A stretch of DNA of 64,000 nucleotides from Hirsutella rhossiliensis (lineage: Eukaryota; Ascomycota; Sordariomycetes; Hypocreales; Ophiocordycipitaceae): assembly GCF_020360975.1 (NCBI RefSeq), contig NW_025408684.1:1421711-1485710 (forward strand), written 5' to 3'. The position numbers and the translations under genes were made by a program. Each line of letters begins with the position of its first letter. Positions within the stretch are counted from its first letter, which is position 1. The notes below the pieces were generated by a model. The model was not told the DNA's origin. It was given only the letters and a program-made list of their open reading frames with translations, and made no database searches. This document shows, one piece after another, positions 54,101 to 64,000 of the stretch.

Positions 54101-57100
54101 TAGGGGCTCCGCCCTATAATAAACGCTATTTTTATCTCCGCCTATACTATTGCGCTTATATTACCTATATTGCCGTAACTGCCCCCTCCGCTATACCTAC
54201 TTCGTAGTCTTAGCCCGGGCTACTATCGGTAGTCCGTTAGTCTATCGTTCTCGTCTACCGTTCTAAATAAGGCTTTAAACTTATCGAGGGCTATAGTTCC
54301 CGTAAACTTATATATAGGTTCCTACGTAGGGTCGAGATACCCGCGCTACTTAACGAGGACCTCCTAGCGTTTCCCCCTACTAACCTTCTTTTAGCGCGCG
54401 GCCTATATCTCTTTAACCTCGAACTTATCCTCTCCCTCTACCTCGATTATAGGCGGTTAGGCGTCCGTTGCTTCTTATCCGGGCAGCGGGTTAAAGGAGG
54501 CTCTATAAAGGAGGTCTACGTTAATCTTATTATAGACCCCCGTTAGGAGACTATCGAGCTCTATAACCTACGGGCTAATAACCCTCTATACCGTAAACTT
54601 CGCGTATAGCTAGTTAAGCTTCTTCTTTAGTCGTGCCGACCTATAGTTACGGAGGTCTAGCTATACCTTATCTCCTACCGCGAACCTATCTACTAGGGCC
54701 CTAGTCTTATTAGCGTGCCGCTCTTAATCTTACGCCGCGGCGGCTATCGCGGATTAGCAATAATCCGTAGTCTCTTATAGCTTTCGTACGAACGCGGAGG
54801 CGCGGCCCTTTAGTAACGTATTACTATACTGCTCCGCTACTACGTTTACGGTAAAGGGAACTAGTAAGGGTAGTTCGAAGCTATACGTTATAAAGAAAGG
54901 GGCTATCCTAATAGAGGTATATAGTCTACTATTTAACGTAAGTTAGGCCGCGGGGAGCTACCGGTCTTAGTTTACTTAGTTACGGGCTATAATAGCCTAT
55001 AGGTAAGCCTATACCTCCTAGTTAACCCTCTTAGGCCCTCCGTCGGTCTATAGGTAATATACCGTGCTAAGTAGCTACGTAATCTAAAGCAGCTAGTATA
55101 GGTGCTGCTAAAAGCAGCTAGTTTAATTCGATCCCCTATCGCTTATAATAGAGGCTAGCTAGCTATACGAGCGGGCCTAGTACTATAGGAAGCGCTTTAC
55201 GTAGGACTCCGTATCTATAAACGGTATTAGCTTTAATACTATAAACTTACTAAGTCGGTCCTTAATTACCTATATATAGCGGTTGCCGCCCTCTATAAGT
55301 AGGAGGTCCGTTATAAAGTCTATCTATATATACGTATAGAACTAGTTAGGTACCGGAAGCTACTTAAGTAGCCCCTTAAGCTACGCCCTCTAGATCTTTA
55401 TACGGCCGTAGATATTATAGTTACGGAGGAAGCGACGAACGTAGTACTATAGGAGGGGCTAGTAAAAGTCCCTCGTAAGGCCTACTGCTATGCCCTGTCT
55501 GCCTAGGTGACCTACGACGCTAGAGTTATAGATAAGTTAGACTAGCCTCCCTCGGAGCTCGTTCCGTTCGTCTAGCTCCGGCGGTCCCTCCTTCTCCTTA
55601 GCTTCCGTAGTATACGGTGCGCCCAGTACTTATAGTCTCCCCCGCTAGCGTAGATACCCCTATAGGTTAATATAGTAGTCGGCTACCTATACCTTTAGCT
55701 TTAGCTTTAGATCTAGGCGTCGAGCGCCGGACTTAACGGCGCGCACGCCCTCGTAGGTACGGCCCAGAGCCGCTATCCTATCCTATGCTTATAGGGCCTT
55801 ATCTTAGAATACTCTCCGCCGCGCCCTAGGCCGGTCTATCCCTCCTAGACCGAGGTAAGGGCGCGGGGGGAAGCTTATTCGCTAGCACCGCGTCTTCCTC
55901 TACTAGGGAAGCTCCTATATAAGTCCGTAGTACTTCCTACGGGATAAGCTATAGATCCCGGGCCTCGATATCCGCTCCCGTTGGCCGGTCCTAATCCCTC
56001 CGGGAAAGCGCGTCTAAGACCGCGGAGTCCCGCCTAGGGCGGTACTTAATCGAGAAGTTAAAGCGTAAGAGATACTCCGCTTAGCGGGCTTACCGCTCCG
56101 AGAGGTGCTAGCGAGTTATAAAGTACTCGAGGTTCCTATAGTCTATAAGAACCTCGAAGCTTTTATAGCTCTAGAGCTCCGCTTACTATTACTCGAGGTA
56201 GCTAATAATCGCTAGTATCTCCTTATCGTAAATAGCGTAATTCCGCTCTACTAAGGTTAGCTTATAGGAGTAGAACGCTACCGGTTGCTTCTGCCCGTCT
56301 ACCTCCTAGGAGAGCGTTCCTCTAAGTGCCTAGCCGCTATAGTCCGCTTTAACTAACGTAGACCGGTTAAAGTCCTACTAGAGTAGTACTAGGGCTTAAG
56401 AGAATAGGTCCTTAAGCGTATAGAACGCTCCTTCCTATATAGGCCCCTAGCGAAAGGCGGTCCGCTTCCTAGTAATCTCGTTTAAGGGCATTATAATATA
56501 GAGAAGCCCTAATAAACATCCTATAATAGTTCGCGAACTAAAGAAGCTCCGACGCCTATCTACGTAGTTAGCAGCCTAGTCCTAAATCGCCTAGATCTTT
56601 ACTGGTCCGCCTATATACCTACGCCTACGTAGATAATAAAGCCTAGGTACTTAACCCTCTTAACCCTGAATTCGTACTTATCTAGGTCGAGTAGAGCTTA
56701 TAAAGTTAAAGGCGCTCTAGGACCTCTATACTTTCCGTATATAGTCCTTATAGGGCCGCTTATATAGATAAGGATATTATCTACGTATATAGAGGCGAAC
56801 TTATTAAGGAAGTCCTAAAGCACGTTATTAATATAACGCTAGAAGGTAGCGGGCGCTCCTAAGAGGCCGAAGGGCGTTATAAGCTACTCGAATAAGCCGT
56901 AGCGTATATAGAACGCTATCTTCTACTCGTTACCCTCCGAGATCTATACTTTATAGAACGCCTATTTTATATCTAGCTTTATAAACTACTTCGCCTTCGA
57001 AAGGTTACGGAGTATATCTAAGATTAAGGGCAAGGGGTAGCGGTCCGGCCTTATAATTACGTTTAGGGCCCTATAGTCGTAATAGAACTATATCCCGCCC

Positions 57101-59167
57101 CTTAGTTTACGCACGAATAGGACCGGCGCTCTTACTTTAGAGCTGCTTACTTAAATAAAACCCTTATCTAGGAGGTCCCTTAGCGTCTTCTTTAGCACTA
57201 GTAGCTCCGCGTATAATATACTATATAGCGGTCTAAATAGTACGGGTAGTTCCTGCCCCTTCTTATTAGTACGGAGTACGATCCTATAGTCTACCCCTAG
57301 CTTATATAGGTTAAGCTTATCCGCTTCCTAGGACTCGAATAGCGGTAGGAGGTCGTAAAAGCGCTCTGGTATCTATTGCCGTAGCTTAGAGGGCGACTTC
57401 GGCTTCTTTATCCGGAGGGCCTTATCGATATCCGCTAGGCTAACTACGTAGACCGCTGCATTAGCCGCTGCCCGCCCCGCTCTACCCGTCGCACGGTTCC
57501 TACGAAGATAGAGGCAAGGACTTCTTATGCCGAGCATAAAGCTCGCACGCCTAGTCCTACGCCTACGGAACCGTCGTCGTAGCGGACCTACCGTTGCGTA
57601 GGCCTAAACCATAGCTTCCTTTAGTATAGAACCGAGTATAACTCTATATATAATAACTAGGGTTTCCCGAGGATTAAGGGAAACTCTAGTTAGGGGATTA
57701 TATAGGCTATAATAAGCTTATAGTAACCGTCGACCTCTATAGCTAGCTACGTAATGCCCTTAATTACCGTACCCTCTATTACGCCTAAGGCGCCCTTTAC
57801 TCGCCTTAGGGCGATCTTTTCTACCGGCACTTATATCTCTTACGTAAGCGCCTCGTTAACTACGGTATAGCACTAGCAGCCCTCGTCTATAAGGGCGGCA
57901 ACGGGTAAGGAGTTATTAATTATAACCTATATTAAAGTAGGCTCCTCTTCTATATAGGCGGATAATTCTTCCTTTTCCTTTACTAGTACTAGCAATTAGG
58001 GCTCTAGAGCTTATCTTTGCTCCGGAGCTACTCTTTTTCCTCTAGGCCTAGGGGGGCGGAGTCCTCCTTATCGTCTAAGGCGAGGAGCGGTTCTATCTTC
58101 GCTACTTAAACCGCTATAGGCCGCTTAGCTAAAAGGAAGGGGCATTTTAATATAAAGTACGTAGATACTCCGTAATATAGGCAGCGGCCGTTAGCCTTCC
58201 TCTTCCCGATTTCCTTGCTTATTACCTACTTTACCCGCTACTTAGAGTGCGGGGCGGTATAAGGGGTAGTCGACGGTGTCTTCTTGCCGCGTCTAGCCCG
58301 GTCCGTGCGGGTAGCCGATATTAGGGTGTCCCCGTCCGTGTCGATAGCCGGTTATTTATCTTACGGAGGGGCGGTAATCCCGTCGCCGCTATACGGCGTG
58401 CGAACTTCAAAACGCGGCGTCTACTCGTGGCCTAAGCTACCTTTATTAACCGGCACGTACTCGCCGTAGTTAGTAGGCATAATTACGGGGATAAGCAGCC
58501 TCGTAGGGCCGGCGTAATCGAATTCGTAGCTATAAGCTTCGCGCTATCTTCCTATACCGTAGTCCCCGCTGCCCGTAAGGCGTCTCTTCGAAATCGGGAA
58601 GGAATTCGCAAAGGTTTATCTATCTCTACTTAAGGGTCCGTGGCTCATCTTACGCCTTCTCCCGCTCCTATACGTTGCCGAACGTATATAAGGTATTAGA
58701 AGAAGTCTTATAGGTCGCGTCTACTAAGGCCGCCCTTATCCTAGAATCCTGAGATCCGCCGTATCTAGGGCTCCGGCAGCGTATAGAGGAGCAAATACCA
58801 CGCTATATCGCGATAGCTATTTAGACGCCATTCTCGTCGGTTATAAACTTCGTCTATAGCCGGCTAAGGAAGAAGTAAAAGGACTCCGGCTTACCGTCCT
58901 AAGTCGGCTAAGGGAGCGGCTTCCTCGTTAGTGGTGTCGCCGCCGTAACCGGCGTTGCGGAGGCCGTAGGTGTTAAAGCCGGTCTCGTAGACGGCTCCCT
59001 TAGTATAGCGAGAACCTCGTCCTTCTCGCTAGCTATCGCGCTCCTAATCGCTTCTAGGATGGCTACGATACTTCCTATCCGTCCGGGGAGGGGCGGAGTG
59101 CTTCCTCGAGGGGGAGGCGCCCTCTCCGGAGAGATATCTATTAGATCTATTAATTAATAGCTTGTAC

Positions 59168-59353
59168 TATCACGGAGTAGGCAGAGGCGTGCGCGTAGGT
59201 GCCGTCCGTAGGATGATATTAATAAGCTATATAGAGCTCTTCTATGCGCGGCTGGCCCGCCCCTATACTTACGGGATCCGGCCCTCCGCACGTAACTATA
59301 CGGCTTAGGCCGCGGCCTAAGCCTATTACCTATAATAGTTAAAGACTCTTATA
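59168..59353 (-). mobile_element. Gypsy LTR, right copy (186 bp)
   Basis: Direct repeat of 52435-52620; flanked on its right by the GCTAC target duplication at 59354-59358. It is the 5' LTR of the minus-strand element. Confidence 0.93.
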
Positions 59354-62300
59354 GCTACCTCGTTATCCGTTAAGATAGGAGGTATAGTATTAGGAGTTTT
59401 AATAAATAAGCTATTATTTATTATATAAAATAGCCGATTTAGATATAAAGCTTCTTTATTAGCCTCCTTAAGGGCAATAAATTTAGCTTCGTGGATTAAT
59501 GGGCTATAGATTTTTGCTTCTAGTAGGCCTAACTTATAATATTTTTATAAATAGAAATAGTATCCGGAAACGGATTTTCTGTTTATAAGGTTAGACGCCT
59601 AGCTAGCGTCGAATAACCTTTTATAAAATTATAAGTATAAGGGATATTATAATAATAAATTATCCTAGGTTAGGATATTTATTTAAATATTTCTAGATAG
59701 TATTTAACGCTTTAAAATATATATTATCTAGTTTAAAAGTAAATCTAGCGTGGAAATAACAGTATATAAAATGTCTAGCACTTATTGTAGCTAGATATAA
59801 TAGAGCCCTTATTTCCCTTTAGTAAATAAGGATTTCTTTTTCAAGCGTTATAGTAGCCTTTTGGCTTTACTCTACTATAGTAAGCGTATTAAAGTCCCTA
59901 AGTCTTCTTTATTATATTCTCGTATTTTATTACAGTATATTTTCCTAGGATATAAATATCTCCTTTCTCTCTAGTTTATAAATTATATATATTCTAAGAA
60001 GTCTTTTAGTTCGCCTAGAGGCTAAACCTTTATATAATCTACTACCTTTTTAAGCAGACTATTTATTATACTCTCTATTAGGCCCTATATTAGGAGGTTA
60101 TCTCGTAGATTACTATGCATTTTATATGCGTATTTATAAATATACCTTCTAAATACATAGGAAGGGCCGAAAATCTATCTTAGCTAACATAGAGCTAAGA
60201 TAGTTATACTAAAGCTTTAGGCTTTATTTAAGGCCGTATAATACTTTCTTTAATTTTACTACTAGCCTTTTCTTTTTATATAGCTCTAGAAACTGCGAAT
60301 AGCTAATATTATACTTATACTAGTTTTTATTAAACTAGTCTTTAAGTATTAGCTCTTTATAGCCTATAGGGATTTTTATATAAATATCTATATCTATTTC
60401 GGTATATACGAAGGCATTTTTTATATTATATTATAGTAGGTATAATTATTAGAAATAATTTATTATAGTAATTCTAATAGATTCGAATTCTTACTATCGT
60501 AAAAAGGTTTCTAAATAATCTAGGCTATAGACCTAATTAAATCCTTATACTACATAGCAGGCTTTATATTTAATAATATTATTATTATTATCCTGCTTTA
60601 TTTATAGACCTAACGGCGCCTAGGGCCTCCTATCAGCAGGAAGAGGCTTTAATTCCTAGGTATTTTAGTTTAAGAGCTCTTCTATTTCTAGAAACATAGC
60701 TCTTTTCTATTCTATAGCTTCTAAGCTATTTATAGCCTATTTAAATGTTTTAGGCTCTATAGGTCCTTATTTTCTAGTAAAGATAGAATAATCTCTTTAC
60801 TTTTACTATTTAATATAGTGTTTATTTCAGGGTATACGATATAGTCTTTATAAAATCCGTTTAGCTTCTTAGGTATATTAATGGTTTTAGATCCTTATTT
60901 AATCCCTTTTCTAAAAGGATTATTTCCCTTTTTATAAAAGGTTTATCTTTCCTTACTATAGGAGGGTTATCTTCCTTCTCTCATGGGAGGGTTATCTTCC
61001 TTCTCTAAAGAGGTTATCTTCCTTCTCTATAAGAGGGTTATTTTCCTCTTTTTCAAAGAGAATTGCCTTCTTTATATATAGGTTCCCTTTATAAATAATT
61101 ATCCGGACCTTATTTATAGAAGGTAAGGTATTAAAGTCAAATTCAAGAGTCTTCTTCCTTTTAATTTTCTATAAATTTATTTTCTAGGATAATAATATCT
61201 CTAGAAATTATTACCTTTCTTTTCGAAAAGTTATATATTTTATAAGCATTTTTAGTATAGCCTATAATAATACCCTATAAGCTCTTATCTCTAGCTTATC
61301 TAAGGGTCTTTATTTTTATAATAAATAGTACTTCTAAAAGTCTTAATTTTCTCTAAGTCTTTTAAGGCTAGAGATTTATTTTCTTTTCTCTATAGGAGTT
61401 TAGAAACTATTCGTAAGTAAGGGGTCTATTATATAAATAGGCTGCTATTGAATAGCTTCTCCTATAGATATTTAGGCAGTTTTGCCGTAAATAAAATAGC
61501 TCGGACTTATTTAAAATAGTCCTATTAATCCTCTCTATTACTCCGTTTAATTCGAGTCCTAGGAGGCTAGTATAATATTAATTCCTTTCTTAAGCAGTAG
61601 GGTTTTATTTATATAGAATTCTTTTACGTTATCGAAAAGACTTCCTTTATAGTAATATTATCCAGTTATTTTTAACTAAGGCTTTATATTCTAAGATTTA
61701 TTTAGGGCTTCTACCTTAGATTTTATTAGAGATATTTCTAAATATCTTATCCCATATCTAAAAGGATATAAAGGAGGTGTATTTGTATAAGTAGGGGTCT
61801 TTATAGGTCCTAAATAATAATAGTAACTCTATTAAGGTAATTATATACCTTATTAGATGAGTTTATCCCTCTTATTAGTTGCCTTTGCTTTAATATAAGC
61901 CTCGCATTCTTTAATTTTTATAATATCCTTCTTAGGGATAGTTATATCTTTATTATATCTTTTAAAGGTTTCTAGTAATGCTTTAAGCGTTATATATCCT
62001 GCCTTAAATGCTATAAATAAAAGTTAAGGTCCTTTATATTATTCCTTATATTATTATTATATAGGAATGTCTTCTAAGAAAGATTAAAGAGAAGATATAA
62101 AGGTTATCTTACTATTTTCCTTTAGATATAATATTAGCCTAGTTATCTAGCAGGAAAATTTCCTTGCTATTAATAAAGGCATAAGTATTTTTAAAAATAC
62201 GATTTAGCTTATAATATTTACACTAATTTAGGTATAAAAGGCAGTTTCTTATAAGATAAATAGCTTTTATTTTTGGAAATCTAAAAGAAGATCTCCGTAG

Positions 62301-63527
62301 CCTTTAATAATTATATAGGATTACGCTCACTAATTATGCGTAGAATGGTTCGAAAATTAATAGAGATTTCTTTTCCGATACTTATACCTAGTAGTACCGG
62401 TATTATATATAAAATTATAGAAATTTACTATTTTCTAAGGTTTTATAAGGATTTCCTTCTCTTTACCTTATATATAAGGTCTTTAATTCGAGAGGAATTT
62501 AAAGGTCCTATTACCTATTATTAAATGGCTTTTTAAGAGATATTCGAAGAGATATATACCTCTACTTCTTCTTCAGACTTTTATAGCCTCTAGGGGTAAG
62601 GAGGAATAGAAAATCGATTTCGGTTCTTCGTTTATTTAATTATCGATTTCTATTTTTTCTGCTTCTGATATATATAGAGAGAGGTTTTCGTCTTCTTATC
62701 GACGTAAAGAGTCTAATCGATAAGTTTTCCTTCTATAAAAGGTTTTCTAGGCCTCTTAGAGGTATTCCTTTATTTAAATTTTTAAATTTTTAGAAAGCGC
62801 ACAGGGCCTTTTCAAAGTAAGATAGTAATCTTTAACTAGATGCCTTTCTTCTTATAGTAAGTGCATTATTTCTTTCCTTCCTCTTTTTCTGGGCCTTAGT
62901 AAAGAAAGCCTGTTAGGAGGATTTTCTAGAGACTTAGTCCTCTTAAATTCGTCTATAAGACTACTAGAGAGAGACTCTAGATTAAAAGCTTCGAGTTATT
63001 TGAAGAGCTTCGTTATATTAGTTATATAGCTAGAAAACAGGCCGAAGGCTGTTTAAAATCTAAGCTATAATAACTTCTTCGAATTATAATATTCCGTGGT
63101 TTTAGCTCTTCGAATACCTCTTTTGCCTTATTTAGGTAGCCTTACTAGGGATTGAAATCCCTACTAAAGTGTTAAAAGCTCCTTTATAAGTAGGTAATTT
63201 AAGGTAAAGGAAATAGGTTATATAGGTTTTTAGCCTATCCACTCTTTAGCATTATTATATACTTTATTTAGGTTAAAGGACTATCTTTAATGAAAAAAAA
63301 TCAAAGTAAGTGTTCTTCTATTTTCGAGGTAATTTTCTTGCTATATAGTAGTATTCTCTCTAACTAAAGAGCATATTAGATAGCCTAGAGGTATAGTTAG
63401 AACTACCCTTAAGTTTAGTAAATTCGAACTTATCCCTGAGCCTATTTTAGATTCGAGGTCGTATTAGAATTTCGAAGATTTTTCGAAGTTATTACCCGAC
63501 TTATAAAGAGAAGCTAGGCTTATAACC
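59354..63527 (-). mobile_element. Copia retrotransposon, gag-pol body, RIP-degraded
   Basis: On the minus strand 59560-59354 reads EAKFIALKEANKEALYLNRL then a Pro/Asn linker and DNEVA, continuing the RNase H domain found at 52430. Upstream the sequence (to about 62.9 kb) is strongly TpA-rich with stops in every frame, consistent with reverse transcriptase, integrase and gag in that order. A run with the ligand spacing of a gag zinc knuckle (Cys-x2-x-x-x-Gly) occurs near 62820-62870. Together with 51134-52434 it forms one element split by the gypsy insertion. Confidence 0.8.
60960..61080 (+). repeat. Short tandem repeat GAGGGTTATCTTCCTTCTCT inside the copia body
   Basis: Four imperfect copies of a roughly 23-bp unit (AGGAGGGTTATCTTCCTTCTC and variants) between 60959 and 61045, with related AGAGGGTTATTTTCC after it. 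It lies in the pol/linker part of the decayed element and is probably local duplication. Confidence 0.6.
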
Positions 63528-64000
63528 TATAAGAAGGTATAAGTAATAGCGTAGAATCGGTGTCGATAACGTAAGCGGAAAGATCAGTTAAAGGAGTATA
63601 GGGGGATTTTGTTTGAATTTATAACAGTATATAAGGGCCGAATAATATATTAAGAATATAGCGTTGTAAAAGATACTTATAAACTTACTTATTCTATCTA
63701 CTACTCTAAATCCTTCGTCTTACATAGACTATTGCTCGCCTACTAGTAGACTAATTAGTTAGCTTTCTAGTATATTCTATAGTGCTTAAAAGCTCTATCT
63801 ATAGTATATCTTCCGAACTTAGTAGGTGGTCTAATTATAGCGTAATAGTTAACGTAGACTATAGGTTCTAGTATAAGTAGTAGATTTAACTAGAATGTTC
63901 TATGCCTACCTATTCTCGTATCGCGGATATCTTCGAACCGCTAGGCCAAAATAGGCAATAGAATTATCCGTTCTACTCGTAATTAACTTATGCATTTTAT
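63528..64000 (-). mobile_element. Copia-type LTR (right copy), truncated by the window edge
   Basis: Begins TATAAGAAGG and aligns to 51134-51620 along its whole length with single-base deletions and RIP-type transitions (the left copy begins TGTAAGAAGG). It is the 5' LTR of the minus-strand copia element; the outer end lies beyond 64000. Confidence 0.88.

Larger units (their letters stand above)
52435..59353 (-). mobile_element. Nested Ty3/gypsy LTR retrotransposon, RIP-inactivated
   Basis: 6919 bp between the 186-bp LTRs. Minus-strand remnants in order: a gag CCHC knuckle near 58140-58190 with two ligands changed to Tyr; reverse transcriptase with LRDLLDKGFI and YYDYRALNVIIRPDRYPLPL at 57180-57030, and its active site read as YVDN rather than YVDD at about 56770-56795; an RNase H region; integrase with GHLGRQGIAV, RDFY and DFITDLL around 55520-55230. 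Dozens of stops appear where Trp (TGG) or Gln (CAG/CAA) are expected, the hallmark of C-to-T mutation. The element cannot move itself. Insertion postdates the copia element that it interrupts. Confidence 0.92.

Noticed and set aside
62336..62524. 62-codon frame in the copia body
   Set aside because: On the strand opposite to the element's coding direction; an isolated open stretch in TpA-rich RIP-mutated sequence.

Overview
This window reads as nuclear chromosomal DNA of a filamentous ascomycete, most likely a Sordariomycete (Hypocreales-like; inference). The reasons are short spliceosomal introns (about 50-90 nt) with GTRAGT donors and CTAAC/CTGAC branch sites, high coding GC, fungal orthologues (SKN7, PRI1, MSH2, eIF2B-epsilon, complex I 21.3 kDa subunit), a tRNA-Thr with a 9-nt intron, and transposons carrying the C-to-T signature of repeat-induced point mutation (RIP).

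Layout. Positions 1-44 kb are a gene-rich arm. In order: remnants of a membrane-protein gene; a divergent pair of paralogous multi-pass membrane proteins; a CE16/GDSL esterase with a single-base frameshift; tRNA-Thr(AGT); a GNAT acetyltransferase; a Tc1-like transposase scrap; a DUF167 protein; a HAD 'Swiss-army-knife' RGG protein; eIF2B-epsilon; a 4-kb intergenic space; SKN7; DNA primase small subunit; TRM10; NDUFA11-like complex I subunit; MSH2; a ZIP zinc transporter; a 12-exon subtilase; a small conserved fungal protein; and a kinesin-10 (Kid-like) motor. From 44 kb the GC content falls: a broken aldo-keto reductase is followed by low-density sequence. From 50.6 kb to the right edge lies a nest of retrotransposons: a Ty1/copia element (LTR at 51134, second LTR running off the edge at 63528) interrupted by a Ty3/gypsy element (52435-59353, 186-bp LTRs, 5-bp target duplication GCTAC). 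Both are riddled with RIP-type stop codons.

The exceptional object is on the minus strand at 47888-50516, at the border between the gene arm and the transposon nest. It looks like a roughly 72-bp tandem repeat with no ORF, but each repeat unit is a complete intron and consecutive introns are separated by exactly three nucleotides. It can be read as one gene of 36 exons: a 66-nt first exon encoding a secretory signal peptide, 34 successive exons of exactly 3 nt (one codon each, all phase 0), and a last exon of six codons plus stop. The 62-residue product has six cysteines spaced C-x6-C-x5-C-C-x4-C-x14-C, an inhibitor-cystine-knot (knottin)-like pattern. I know of no described gene in which nearly every residue of a mature peptide has its own exon. 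It needs transcript evidence, but the internal consistency (35 of 35 donor/acceptor pairs, constant phase, in-frame stop, signal peptide, cysteine frame) is strong.

The conserved genes are mostly unrelated housekeeping functions (replication and repair: PRI1, MSH2; translation and tRNA: eIF2B-epsilon, TRM10; respiration; mitosis) and do not form a pathway cluster. The secreted esterase, the subtilase and the micro-exon peptide are the likely extracellular products.
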